From Tetracentron sinense (Eukaryota > Streptophyta > Magnoliopsida > Trochodendrales > Trochodendraceae), in assembly GCA_015143295.1 (NCBI GenBank), contig CM026574.1, positions 12,898,938 through 12,962,937 on the forward strand: a stretch of 64,000 nt of DNA. Direction: 5' to 3'. The notes beneath the pieces are model-generated. The model did no database searches. It was not told the origin of the DNA and saw only the letters and a program-made list of their open reading frames with translations. Positions 1-11,410 of the stretch are shown here, piece by piece (within the stretch, counting starts at the first letter, position 1; the number at the start of each line of letters is the position of its first letter). The position numbers and the translations under genes are program-made.

Positions 1-208
1 AAGATTAGCTATTTCTCTACCCTCAATGCTGATAAATTAGGATCTAATTGAACGGTCTAAACATGTCCAATCAGACTGATTTTTTGAGACATGTCTCCTA
101 ATGGACCCACCTCAACATCCAACTGTTGGATTTAAAAATAAATTCATATCTTATATTTCTAAAGGGATGACTCATTAAAAGCTTTAATGAGCATTGCTCA
201 TTAGTATC
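1..208. mobile_element. MITE copy, cut by the window edge
   Basis: Positions 78-208 match 23231-23363, and the right end matches closely (ATTAGTATC preceded by AATGAGCATTGCTCATT). In the second copy these ends form imperfect terminal inverted repeats of about 45 bp around a 220-bp non-coding body, so this is one member of a MITE family. Its left half is diverged and may begin before the window. It has no coding capacity; short reading frames here are AT-rich noise. Confidence 0.6.
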
Positions 209-1548
209 GTTCCCTATATATATATATACCCCCATGCGATGCACGGGAGTACAAAAGAAAAATAAAAAGGTAATAATTAAAAAAAAGTTGAGATAAACGT
301 GACAGAACACTCTTGGAAAATCTTAGAAAAAGTTGTGTCCTTTCAGAGAAAAAGAAAAGAATAAATGAGATACTTGAGAGAAAATTTAGGAAGAAATCAT
401 TAGAGGTTTTTTTGAGATCAAAGAATGGGAATTTCATTTCGGGCAATTGAGCCTTCTCAAACTGCTTCTTTTTAAGAACCAAAAATATTTGTGCCAGAAT
501 AACAGATGCCAAGAAGAAAAAAAGGCCTTGGACATGCAATGGATCTTGAAGTACTACTTCTGCATCTCCCTGACCAAATCCACCCACATTGGGATTACTA
601 GTACAGTAGGAATATATGTGACAAATGAAAATGAGAAGACTTAATAGGTGGGGATAGAGAGAAAAACGTAGGGAGAGGGACGCGTATGTACACACCGTTT
701 ATACATGAGAGAAGAAAATGAGGAGACTTAATAGGTGGGGATAGAGAGAGAAAAGTGGGGGGAGAGATACGTCTCTATACATCCTTATCCGTGTGAGAAA
801 ATAGAGGAACCATAATCCTTTAAAATCTCTTAAATAGTTTTTGAATTGAGAGGGAGAGGTGTGTGAGTGAAATAGTTAACGGTTAAGGTTAAAGAAGGAT
901 TCCATGTGGCATCCTCAAAACATAACTCAATGGGTTCATGGGATTGGATATTGGAGAACAATGAGAGGGGGTTAGGTGGCACATGTGAGCACGGGATTTC
1001 ACCCCCTAAAAAAAATCTCACGAGGATTTGTTAAGTGTTTAGAGTCGCCACCTATTCATTCAGAAGGAATAAGTTCCCCTACATGTTGGATAAGGTCTTT
1101 GGTCTCCGTTCAGAGATTAGGGTAAAAGGTTCGGTTAAGTTTGGGGAAGGGGTTAGGCACCCCGACACTTCCACTTTTAGTGGTTCCCTACTTACTAAGT
1201 TTAAGCCAAATTAAACTTCAAAATTAATCAAATGTCAAAGTGTTTAAGTTAATACTAAGTTATGAAAGAAAAACTAACTAGGGTCGAACCCGTGTTAGAT
1301 TGCCAACATACTCACACAGGGATGAGATCAGACCGAGCGTAGTTCTAGCACGTGAACCCGTGCTAAGGCTAGGGGGGTGAGTGTGTGCACCAAGGGTGGC
1401 TAGTGGGCCTAATCCAATTATTAGGGTTTGCTTGACCGAAGTTGGTCAATGTGCAAGGTATGGGCCCCATAGGCCAAGGGGTAGTCCAGTAGATTAGGGT
1501 TTGGGCCCGGTAGGCCAAGGATGAAGCCCGGAGGTTAAGGGGTGTGTT

Positions 1549-2470
1549 AACCTAGGGTTAGATTTTCTAACTGGGGTTAAAAGATGGTTAACCATGGTTA
1601 GGGGTGCTAACCATGGTTAAAAAGTCCAAGATTTTCATTTTTTGGTCTTTTATATTTTTCTGATTTTTTTTGGGATTTTTCCAAATTTTTGTTGGGTTAA
1701 GAAGTGCTTAACCTTGGTTAAAGTTAAACGGGAGCCATTTTAACCATGGTTAAGGGTCAAAGTTAGTTAGAAATGGGCCCAAAAGATGTGGCCGGGTTTA
1801 GAATGGCCTCCTATCAGGTCTGAGCCCTGTACAAAGCCCGAGATTAAAAATTCAAAAAGTGGAGGTAATTGGATTACCTACATTACAGTGAATTTTTAAC
1901 CTGAGTTTGTAAGGGTTTAACTGGGGTTAGGGATCACCCCTAGGTAAAGTAACAACACGTACAGAAGGCCTAAAGTACAGGCAAGAGAAAGGGCCTGGTC
2001 TCAGCCCAAGAGCTACTCAGGTGTGGGCTCCACAGGGGCCCAAAGTTGCAAAAAAAGTGTCTATGCTGTCGGTAATCTGATTACCGACAGCTTGAACAGT
2101 TGGTTAACCCTAGTTTGGGGGCCTACTAACCATGATTAGGCTAGGAGTTGCGGTCTAAAATTTTGTAGGGGTGTAGAGGAGAGTTAGGGCCCCAGGGCCC
2201 CAGGGCCCTAACTCTCCATTGGACCTTGAGTGGGCCCCAGGGCATAAGGTATGTGGGCCCCACAGGGGCCCAAAATCACTATTAAAAATGACCAAAAACG
2301 TCGGTAATAGGATCAGCGACAAAAAGGTAGATTTTGTTAGGGAGCAAACTAACCCTAGTTAGGGGTTGAGTTAAGGTCTAAAAATTTGTGGGGGGTTAGC
2401 TAAGGTTCAGGTCTACCTAACCATGGCCCTGGAACTGACCAGGGCCTACCCTAACCCTAGTTAAGGAGCT
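1549..2470. repeat. Array of TAACC(N4)GGTTA palindromes in the solo LTR
   Basis: Perfect or near-perfect 12-bp palindromes such as TAACCATGGTTA (1608-1619) and TTAACCATGGTTAA recur at irregular spacing. Variants include TAACCCTAGTTA (for example near 2349 and 2450) and AACCTAGGGTT near 1550. The spacing is not constant, so this is a motif array and not a satellite. It is not telomeric repeat, because the plant unit TTTAGGG is absent as a tandem run. Confidence 0.55.
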
Positions 2471-3534
2471 GTTACAAGGAATGTTCAATAGTGTCGGCAA
2501 ACAAGCTGCCGACACTTTTTAGTTTTTCAAAAAAACTTGATTTCTCCCCATTGGAGGTGGACCAGTGCACGTATAGGGGGTTCCTCATGGTCTGAGGACC
2601 CCCCAGATGGTAAGGGAGCTTGTCATGCATGAAGGGAGGAGGGCTGCACCCAACTCACACCTCAAAGGAGGTCCCTTATGCCTATGGTCAAGGTAGGGGG
2701 GATCCTTATCCCAGGTGAGACATCAACCTTAGAAGAAATAAGAAAAAAGGGACCCCCTGGAGCAGGACCAGGGGGTCTTACATTGATTTACAACCAAATA
2801 GGAGAGTAGGGAGGCTATCTACCAACATGGGGCTACAGGCGGAGGTGGTGACTGCAAAAGGAGCTGAGAAGTTGTGGTGAGCTCGGGGTAAGGCTACTGT
2901 AGGCCTAAGGGAAGTCTGGGAGTGGTTTCAGGTGGGAGTTATAGGTTGAAGAGGCTGGTGGAGCTCGAGCAGGGGTTCCCTATCGTTTTTTGGCTGTCTA
3001 AAACCAAGGGGGATGCCCTAGTACTTATAGAACAAAAGGGGGCTCTTGGGGGCATAATGGCTATTATAGGTGGCGTGGGGAACCAATGGGAGTAGCCCCA
3101 AGGTGGCAGGGGGGAAGCTGATATGCGATCTGCAAGATTCAGGATATGACGGTAATTGGATTAGTGCCAATATCAAAATAGGCTACTGGGAGATTGGTGG
3201 TAATCCAATTACCACCAACAATGGACTTTGCCATTCGGGGCTAAGCCCTCGCACACTTGGATCGAATGGGGGATAGGATTTGCCATTTTGGGGGTTTCCC
3301 GCCTGGATTTTGAACTTGAGGGGTGTGGGCCCCACCCTAGTGGACCCCTATGGTTGGTGGGCCCTTGTTTGTGCCCACAAAGGCTTAGGCTTTTGGTTTT
3401 TGGGACTGTTTAGTGGGCCTTGAGCCCGTGAGGGTTATGGCCTAGGTTTTGGTAGGGCTTAGGTAGGGCTTGGTGTAGGGCACACCTAGGGTTAGTCCTA
3501 GGGTTTAGCTAGCACTACAAAATTTAAGATTTTT

Positions 3535-3925
3535 AGCGGCGTAAAAATATCGCCAGTAAGGGCCAAAAAAACACCGTTATTAGTATTACCGGCGTACGAC
3601 TGTAAATGTCGATAATACAATCGTCGGGAATGACTATACCGGCGTTTTTTTGCAAACGCTTGTACAGATTGAATCAATAACGACGTTCAACATAACGCCG
3701 TTAATAATTGTTCAATAACGGCACACTATTAAACGCCGTTATATATTCTAATAACGGCATCAAATTTAATGCCGTTAATATCATCAATAACGGCGTTTAA
3801 TATTGCGCCGTTATTGATCAATTATTAACAGCGTTATGTTGAACGCCGTATTTGATGATATTAACTGCGTTAAATTTGACGCCGTTAATAACTTATATTC
3901 ATTCCTGGCGTTATAAAACCGCTGG
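3535..3925. repeat. CACTA left subterminal repeat array
   Basis: Short GC-containing motifs (AACGGCGTT, GCGCCGTTA, ACGCCGTTA) occur more than a dozen times in direct and inverted orientation in an otherwise AT-rich stretch. The right end of the same transposon (7490-7765) carries related GGCGTTT and ACGCCACTA motifs. In CACTA elements such motifs bind the transposase; that role here is inferred from position. Confidence 0.7.
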
Positions 3926-4494
3926 TAATAGTGATAATTTAAAAAAAAAATTAGTTACGTAGAGTTGGTTTTTTTTTTTTTACATGTATTATTTTATACC
4001 AGTCAGTAGAAATATTTATCTAAAGAAAAGAAATTCTAACATCCAATCTATATAAGATAAAAAGAAATTCATCCAAATAGTCGTAGTATGTACACATCAC
4101 AAAAATCTGATAACAATCATAGAAATATACATGTCCATATAAAAGTATCGGAAAGAAAAAATATAAATCCTAAGTCTCTCCTCCCTCTGGCTGGTCAAAA
4201 ACCCGAGAGGTGTGTGCTGGCTCCCTCCTATAAAGATAATAAAATAAAATTGATGATTAGCATATATCGAACAGAAAAAAAAATTTAAGGATTTCATAAA
4301 TTTAATATGCAAAGAAACAAGGTCATCTCATATATTTCATACATATAGAGTTCAAACACATAGAAGTGTAGGATTTCATCAACATACATCCAAATTTATC
4401 CCAGATTTCTGATACTTATAAAGTTTAATTATTAAGCACATAAAAGTGTAGAAATTCAATCACTAAGAAGACCGAATTCGTAGCTCTAACATAC

Positions 4495-4850
4495 TTTGGC
4501 CTAAACCTACAAACCCCCACTAAATCCAAACTGGAGGTCGGATTTCGATGTCGTTTCTTCTAACGCGTGTATTTCGACCCAACCGAAGTGTGGGAATTCG
4601 TTTCGTTGGATTCCGAGGTCGTTTGCCCGATTTGGGCAGCGAGAGGCCCGAAATCCATACTTTGAAACTTAGTTTGGCCTAAACCTACAAACCAGGATCC
4701 AAACCGGGGGTCGGATTTTGATGCCGTTTCTTCTAATGCGTGTATTTTGAGCCAACCGAAGTGTGGGAATTTGTTTTGCTAGATTCCGAGGTCGTTTACC
4801 CGATTTGAGCAGCGAGAGGCCCGAACTTCTACGGCTACAAAGGGATTGAG
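4495..4850 (+). repeat. Two tandem copies of a 178-bp repeat
   Basis: The unit starts with TTTGGCCTAAACCTAC at 4495 and again at 4673. Both units contain GTTTCTTCTAACGCGTGTAT or a close variant, then GATTCCGAGGTCGTTTGCCC and AGCGAGAGGCCCGAA. The same unit appears in reverse orientation at 18336-18830 and 19940-20340. That links the CACTA interior with the block that carries the captured SUVR fragment. Confidence 0.75.
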
Positions 4851-7480
4851 AGAATTGAGATTTGGTAAAATCAGATTTTACGAAAATCAGATTTGGTAAA
4901 AGTTAAATTAACCTAAAAAAATTCCAAAAATCAGATTTTACAAAAGTTAAAAAAAAGCTAAACTCAAAATTAATCCAAAAGACAAATTTACTCTACGTTA
5001 ATATTAATCTAACCAGATTTTATACAAAACTAAGCCTAACCTAGAACTAACCAAAACAAACAAAATGAATAAAAGCTAAAATTAAACCAAACAAAACAGA
5101 TTGGGACTACTAATATACACACTAAAATCCAAGCTAAAAATCAGGTTCTAATTCATCGGTAAACAAACCTAAAAATGAGATTTACATAGGCTAAACATAT
5201 GTAAAATTAACTCTAAAACTAGAATAAAACAGAATTTTCTCTAAAACTAGAAGAAATCAAAGTTCTCCATTTAAAAATAATGCAAAAAAAACAAAAAAAG
5301 GTTTTTGACAAGTTTTGGCGAACTTGTAATTTGTTATAAGTTTGAGAAATCGCTTTGATATTGGAATGGAACTAACTTATAAGTTTACTCGGTGATGAGT
5401 TTACTATCAAACTAACACACACACATACACTCACCTAAAGAAATCAGAGTTTTATCCACATAAATGCATTTTGTGAAATTAGAAACAATGAAACCTACAA
5501 CTGTTTAACACCCCACAAAAAATGAAAAAAGATAATGAAAAGAAATATCTATTTGTAAATTTCTCACCCCATAGAAAGGACATAATAAACAAAAAATTCA
5601 GACCTTGATCTTATTTTCACTTAAATGGAAATAGGTCATGTTGGAAGAGCTTGATGCTCTCAAGCTCAACATTGTAGAGTTGGTATCATTCAAAGATGAA
5701 AAGAAAAGTTAGAAATGTATAATCTATCAAGACAAGGTCAATCTAATGAACAGGTGGACTACTACAAACCCAGACCATCACGTTCTCAGTAATTCCAAGC
5801 TTCTTCCTATTTGATTTCTTCAAGGTCTTCATAGTAAATCATGGTCATTGATACTTACAAAGAAATAAATTACAAGGGCTTGTAATTCCTTCAGCCAAAA
5901 CCGAATCTACTTAGCACAAACTATCAAGAAAACAACACAAACACTGCATTTTCACGGCAAGGAAAGACCACAAACCCTAACTTTCAAGCTGTAATATATA
6001 GCCGAATAATCTCAAATTCCAATTTGATTCCATCTCTCTCCACCAACCAAGGAAAAAAACTCAAAAATTCGAAACAATCACAAAATTTCAAAGAAGCTGG
6101 CTACTCAGTTGCAGATTATTTGTTATAATGTTTCTAAATTCACTAGGAATTAAAGAAAACCAGAGTATTTTCATGGAAACAGCAAACACTAAAACAAAGC
6201 ATGAGGTTACTCAGTGAGTTTACTCTCAATTGGTGGGATCTCATTTTTACAAACTAACTTATAAGTTTGAGAAAATCATTAAGCACTTACTTAAACTGAT
6301 GAATAAACATTAACCATTTATTTAAATCCCACGTCCCCAATTTGCAAAGCAGGATAGATTGGCTGAAAATTATATTTGCACAAATAAAGAACTTATAAGT
6401 TTGAGAAATCTAAGCCACACATTGTCGCGATTGATGAATCATATAATTCAATTTATATATATTCAACAATCTATCAGTAAAATAGCTCAGAGAAAGTACC
6501 TTCAATTTCTAGTAGATGCTAAGGTAACGGAGGCAAGATGGTGGAGCACAGGTGAGCTGCTACAACTACCAGATAAACCATAGAAGAGAGAGGGTTGTTG
6601 TTTTAGGAAGCTTAAAATGCTTCGAGCTTAAAATCATAGATCGGTTGACAAAAAAAAACATGCAAGCCAAACCCAAATCCATAAATTGATCAGAACTTAA
6701 AATCCTAGAAGAATGAATGAAAAGAAGGATCCGTAAAATACCAAAGCAGAGAGAGGAAGGGGAAACCAGAAGACCCATCTCCTTGAATTGAATTAGGTAA
6801 AATTTTTAAATACCCTTAACAGAAGACCCATCTCCTTCACAAAACCATAAACCTTTTGAAAAAAAATGTATGCTTACCATCAAACCTAAAATCGGAATAA
6901 GTTAAGATGGTTCTTGAAGGCAAACCAGTAAGTTTTTTTTTAAAAATGAAAATCCACCAAGGTTTAGTGGGTTCTTAAAGAAAAGTAAGGAAGGGAAAAC
7001 CAGAAACCTTGAGGAAATAGTGAAAATCCACATAAAATCTAAATCTGAACAAAACCACCTAAGAAATTTACAAATGGGCGGCTACCTGAGAAAAGAGACT
7101 GCAAGAGAGACTGCGAGAGAGGAGAGGGCGGTTACAAGCTTCGATCTTCGAGAGACTGTGAGAGAGAGAGTTAGAGAGACTACGAGAGAGACACAGAGAC
7201 AGAGAGAGAAGGAGGAATTAGAAAGAAGATAAATTTACAGAGATTACCTTAGAAAAGAAAGGATGTGGCCGAAGTTGGGGTGAGCAGTTCGCCGGTTAAG
7301 GTGGTTCGTTGGATAAGGTGGCCGGAGCATGAGCTGAGGTGAGCAGTTCGCCGGAGAAGGTGGCCAGAGCACGATCGAGGAGCAGGGAGCTGCAGGGACC
7401 GTGGAACAGGCAGCCCAGAGCAGGGAGGAGAGGAAGAAAGGAAAAGTGGAGGGAGATCGGGGAGCTAAATCCCTAAACAC
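4851..7480. other. AT-rich CACTA interior with no gene
   Basis: This stretch has many stops in all frames and no recognisable transposase domain. Positions 7085-7215 are a purine tract of GAGAGACTG-like units. Positions 7275-7370 contain two copies of GAGCAGTTCGCCGG. The minus-strand reading frame over 7244-7522 is a by-product of that GC-rich patch and matches no family I recognise. Confidence 0.5.
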
Positions 7481-8108
7481 GGGGTCTTTAACGGCGTTTT
7501 TTAAAATGCCCCTAAAGACCATTAAAAATTGCCACGATTGGGATGGTGGGAGTCATTTTCCACGGCGTCTTGTCATAGGCGCCATTGAAGATGGTTTCCC
7601 GCCATGTCTTTAATGGCGTTTGTTATAAACACGCCACTAAAAAATTACCAAAGGAGGCGTTTTTTTAACCATATGCCACTCTAAATGGTTCATTAGCAGC
7701 ATTTTATTAAAAACGCCAGTATTGGTCGCGTGTTCTCCTAAACGCCGCTAAAAGTTCGCCACTAAAACACTTTAGTTTTATAATGTAGGGTTAGCCTAGG
7801 ATTTAGGTCTAGGGTTTGAAGATTTTTGGTAATGGGCCTTGAGCCCGAATAGTTTTACCTAAGGTCTAGGGTTCATGGCATACCTAGGGTTTAGGACTTA
7901 GGGCATACTTAGGGCTAGGGTTTAGGGTTTGCCTATGGTCTAGCTATGGTTTAGTCTAGGGTTACACAGGGTTTTAGGGGTAATGGGCCTTGCGCCCGAA
8001 TGGTTTAGGTTCTACTAGGAACTCCACTGGGGGATGACCATGGTATGGGGTGTAAAAATTTGGTGCTTACAACACATATTTCTTTTTATTATTGATAGAT
8101 ATACTCCT

Positions 8109-9197
8109 TCTATACTATAATATAAAGAAACTAGCGGAGACCTCGTGCGATGCACAGGATAAGAAGACAAAGGCATGAAATTAAAAATAATTTGAATAGA
8201 AATATAATAAATAAATTGTTATGTTACTCTAAACGACAGAAATTAATCGAAAGTGGACGGGATAACTACAACTCCTTATAAATCGTGTATTCTTTGGGGA
8301 GATGGATAAAGATGTGTGAGAAAATTTAGGAAGAAGTTGAGATGGATTTGATTTTAAGATCGTAGACGAACGGTTTAACATAGTATACAAATGGTGGAGA
8401 TTAAAGAGGAAAGGGCAAAGAGAGGAGGTTAGGTGACACTTATTTCTTTATATTATAGATAGATGAGTGTCACCTAACCCCCTCTCTTTACTCTTTAATC
8501 TTCAATCCCAAGTTTCCTATGAGTTCTATTTTAAGGATGCCATGTGGCATCCTTCTTTAATCTCAACCGTTAACTCTCTCTCTCTCTCTCTCTCTCACGT
8601 ATCTCTTTTAATTCAAAAATCATTGGAGATATTTTATGGGATTGTGATAAGAATTTAGTCCCGGACCGTTCAAGTTTGGGACCCACTACCTCATCCCAGA
8701 GCCCTCTCTAACTCCACTTTTGTAGAGTCCTCTCTTATCTCAAACTCTAACGAATTTGGGACCCATTATCTTATCAAGTTTCCAGAGACTCAAGAGTAGC
8801 CATATCACGTGCAAATGTTTGATATTTTAAAACATTAAAAAAATGAAAAACAGAACATGTTTGACATTTGTAGCCACCAAAAAAAATTTAAAAAAAAGTT
8901 GTCTATAGAAGATTTGCACATGAGGCTAGCAAAATCCATTCATTTAAGTTTTTTTTTGTTAAAGTATTAATTTAAATTTAATATTAAGAAACTTATGATT
9001 TTTCATTAAATTAAACATTATTAAAATAATAAAAAATTATTATTATTATAAAATCTAATAATGTCTATCAAATAATTAAAAAAAAACATATATATTATTA
9101 AAAATAAAAGTTATCAAATATTTAAAACTATATTACGTAATATTAATCATAGATATTCTTAAATTATTACTCGTGCATTGCATGGGGTCTCTCCTAG
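8109..9197 (+). mobile_element. Helitron, non-autonomous, with a nested Helitron
   Basis: The 5' end reads TCTATACTATAATATAAAG. The 3' end has a hairpin (CTCGTGC, 3-nt loop, GCATGGG, at 9170-9186) followed by GTCTCTCCTAG, with T as the next base. This is the classical Helitron arrangement of 5' TC and a 3' hairpin about 10 nt before CTAG. A second Helitron fills 8131-8463, so the host element is only about 756 bp. It has no Rep-helicase. The CT microsatellite at 8575-8597 lies inside it. Confidence 0.75.
8131..8463 (-). mobile_element. Helitron, 333 bp, inserted in the 5' end of another Helitron
   Basis: On the minus strand it starts TCTATCTATAATATAAAG at 8463 and ends with hairpin CTGTGCATCGCACGAG and then GTCTCCGCTAG at 8131. 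The flanking bases on the plus strand are A (8130) and T (8464), the canonical A|T target. Removing it restores the host 5' end AAAGAAATGAGTGTCACC, which matches this element's own 5' end AAAGAAATAAGTGTCACC. The pair creates an inverted repeat of roughly 50 bp around 8440-8466. Confidence 0.8.
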
Positions 9198-9600
9198 TAT
9201 ACTTTATAGAAATAAGACTTTTTTTCTTTGCTCTCCAAACTCTCATCTCTTCAATCCCATATGTTTTATCTTAGAAATGACACGAGACTTTTCTCTTTAA
9301 TCCTGACCTTTCAGGTTTGAGACCCATTGTCTCATCCTAGAGCCCTCTCTATCTCCACTATTGTAAAGTCCTCTCTTATCTCCAACTCTTGCAAGTAGGT
9401 TTGAGATTACTATCTCATCTTAGAGCCCTCTCTATGTCCACTATTGTAGAGTCCTCTATTATATCCAACTCTTGGGTGTATTAATTTAAGTCGAATATTA
9501 AGAGATTTATGACTTTATATTAAATATTATTAAAATAATAATGACATATTATTATAAAATCAGTTAATTAATACAAATAATAATGTTTATCAAAGAGATA
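9198..9600 (+). mobile_element. Degenerate third Helitron-family copy
   Basis: This stretch aligns by eye to 8660-9100, the body of the Helitron immediately upstream. Shared blocks include AGAGCCCTCTCTA, GTAGAGTCCTCT, and the AT-rich tail with TTATTATAAAATC and AATGTTTATCAAA. The blocks occur in the same order, and part of the AGAGCCCTCTCTA block is itself duplicated (near 9340 and 9422). No clear terminus is visible. Confidence 0.45.
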
Positions 9601-9702
9601 TGGCAATCACATACTTTGTATTTTTATTACCTAATAGGGTATGCTTTTGACATATTAACCCCTTAGCTACGCATATAAAACCCACCACGGATAAGGGTAA
9701 TA

Positions 9703-10232
9703 TGTTAGGAAATCACGTTTCCTATACTAAATTGGGCAACATACTATTTTGTTTATTCAATTATATTAACTATTTAATTTAATGAGCTAAAATCAAGTGG
9801 TCTAATTTGGTAAGCCCGTAGACTGCTAAAATTGATATGGACTAATTGAGTAGATACCAATTTTGTTCTAATTAGGGGATTATGGGAACCCAAATTAAAC
9901 AATATAGACCTTTTAGGTTATGGTCCCCAATACACCAAATTATAACACAGTTTCCCTTCTCCCCATCTGGAAGAAAGATGACGGTCTCATTGAGGAACTA
10001 AGACGATTTGGTTGAGGAAGATCACAAACCACCCACCCGTTCGTGTTCATCCGTTCGTGACAGATTGTCGTAGTATTTCCGTAACAATAGGCGATCATTC
10101 ATAATGGATCCAGGTATCTCACCCGAATCCATAAATCCTTAATAATCTGGCATGATGTAGATCCTAGGATTTACTGTTCTAGAATGTTTGCATCTAGAAT
10201 TTGTTTATGGCTTTTGGTATGATTTAATTCCA
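9703..10232 (+). repeat. 5' LTR of a truncated Ty1/copia element
   Basis: The LTR runs from TGTTAGGAAATC to ATTTAATTCCA, a TG...CA pair, and is followed five bases later by a primer-binding site for initiator methionine tRNA. Its length is 530 bp. No second copy exists downstream in the window, because the element is truncated after the integrase core. Confidence 0.7.
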
Positions 10233-10237
10233 TCAAG

Positions 10238-10249
10238 TGGTATCAGAGC
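10238..10249 (+). promoter_or_regulatory. Primer-binding site (tRNA-iMet)
   Basis: TGGTATCAGAGC is complementary to the 3' end of plant initiator tRNA-Met and is the standard reverse-transcription primer site of Ty1/copia elements. It lies five bases after the LTR end. Confidence 0.9.
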
Positions 10250-11410
10250 CACCATCGTTGTTAGATTATTAGGATTTGTGAATATTCTGTTCGTATGGTG
10301 TTTGGATTATTTTTTTGAATAGAATATTATGTTTTATGAGAAATTCTGGAAATTTTTGTTTTAGATTTTGTGGATATATATTCGATTTTTCCCTTGCATA
10401 TTATATTCATATTCTGAAATTTTGGATAGTCTTTGTGGCTTCATTTGTGCCATTCGGAGTATTGGGCATATTTAGAGCCTTGAACATAAACTACAGGGGT
10501 TAAATGATACCCACCCAAGGCTCATATGATACCCACCCGTAGAGCCTTGCTGAAGTTTTTAGTAATATAACCAGCTTAAGACACAAGTATAGCCTTCTAA
10601 ATACCTAGATCTCAATACCCCCAATTGAGTAAGCAAGCTAGGGTGAACCACAACCCTGCACAAATCACAACATTAATCCCACTGAGTTCGGGAAGGATAT
10701 ATATGATGGCTGTTGGCTTGGCTCATGACTACCATAGTCCAAATCCTCACTATACCCGGGTCTTGCCCAAAGTCTGAACCACTTTAATGCCCAGATTATG
10801 TGGCATGTTTAAGAAAAGAAAACAAAAGCTTGAGATATGCAATATGATCCTTTTGTACAGTATGGGCTGCACAAAAAAAAATCTAATATCTTTGCTCATT
10901 AAAATTTTTTTTTTGGGAGAATGAGATTTACAATCATCGAAATAATTGATAATGTTTCATTCGTTTCTTGAATTTTGGTTGTTTGTTTTATTATTATTAT
11001 TTTTATAATGGATCCAGTTAGTCTAGTATTTTCAATTAAATTGATTAAAGCAACATGTTGCCAAAGTAACCTCTGTTGTGAAGATTGATTTGATTGAAAA
11101 TACATAGATGTTTGTGCAGAGTTATTTATGCGAACTGTGCTCGGCCCAAGGGAAGACACAGTTTGGCCAAATAACATGTCTGCCATGATAAATGCATGAC
11201 GATTATACAGACTTTTTCATGTGAACAACAGTCGGTCCAAAGAAAGGCTGTTGTTTGACAGAACTAATTGTCAGTATTTGATCATTACATTAAGAGTACC
11301 ACTTACAGTTAATTTCTCTGTCCAAAGACTGGGAATTAATGTTGTGCTAGGTATCTTAAGATGGGTCCCCAATTTGGGTTATTTGTTCATGTCTTGTTTT
11401 ATTTTATGAC
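10250..11410. other. Untranslated leader of the copia element
   Basis: The distance from primer site to gag is about 1.16 kb, longer than usual for copia. Positions 10500-11210 have a different texture and may be a separate small insertion, but I can define no ends. No coding features are seen. Confidence 0.35.

Larger units (their letters stand above)
3513..7785. mobile_element. Non-autonomous CACTA (En/Spm) DNA transposon
   Basis: The left end is CACTACAAAA and the right end is TTTTATAATG, which is the expected TTTTGTAGTG with two G-to-A changes. The flanks carry a 3-bp target duplication TAG (3510-3512 and 7786-7788). Subterminal arrays of AACGGCGTT-type motifs in both orientations fill 3535-3925 and 7490-7765, typical of CACTA transposase-binding regions. 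No transposase reading frame is visible. The interior holds two 178-bp repeats, AT-rich filler and a GA-rich stretch at 7085-7215. It lies inside the solo-LTR-like element. Confidence 0.82.
984..8071. mobile_element. Solo-LTR-like element (about 2.8 kb without its CACTA insertion)
   Basis: The element begins TGTGAGCAC and ends GTGCTTACA, a TG...CA pair with imperfect inverted termini. It is flanked by a 5-bp duplication, GCACA at 979-983 and ACACA at 8072-8076 (one mismatch). Removing it restores the Helitron sequence seen at 8431-8463, which independently supports both ends. There are no internal ORFs, primer-binding site or polypurine tract, so a solo LTR is the best reading. Positions 1540-2470 hold about ten palindromes of the form TAACC-N4-GGTTA. 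Strand and superfamily are unknown. Confidence 0.55.
214..8099 (-). mobile_element. Short Helitron (minus strand) split by an LTR-like insertion
   Basis: Read on the minus strand, the element starts at 8099 with TCTATCAATAATAAAAAGAA, followed by T at 8100. It continues to 8072, is interrupted by the LTR-like element, and resumes at 983. It ends near 214 with a GC hairpin (CCCGTGCATCGCATGGGG) just inside the 3' end. The usual CTAG terminus has become CTATATATA, apparently by TA expansion. The remaining body is about 790 bp and non-coding. Positions 856-980 match the reverse complement of 8466-8600 in the next Helitron, which shows family membership. Confidence 0.6.

Noticed and set aside
201..695. 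164-codon minus-strand reading frame rich in Phe/Leu/Ser
   Set aside because: It is the reverse of an AT/GA-rich Helitron segment, has no domain-like pattern, and runs through the Helitron hairpin.
1549..2470. Telomere-like repeats
   Set aside because: TTAGGG-like words occur only as part of TAACC-N4-GGTTA palindromes at irregular spacing; no tandem TTTAGGG run is present.
7244..7522. 92-codon minus-strand frame in the CACTA interior
   Set aside because: Pro/Ser-rich translation of a short GC-rich repeat patch; no start context or homologous segment is recognisable.
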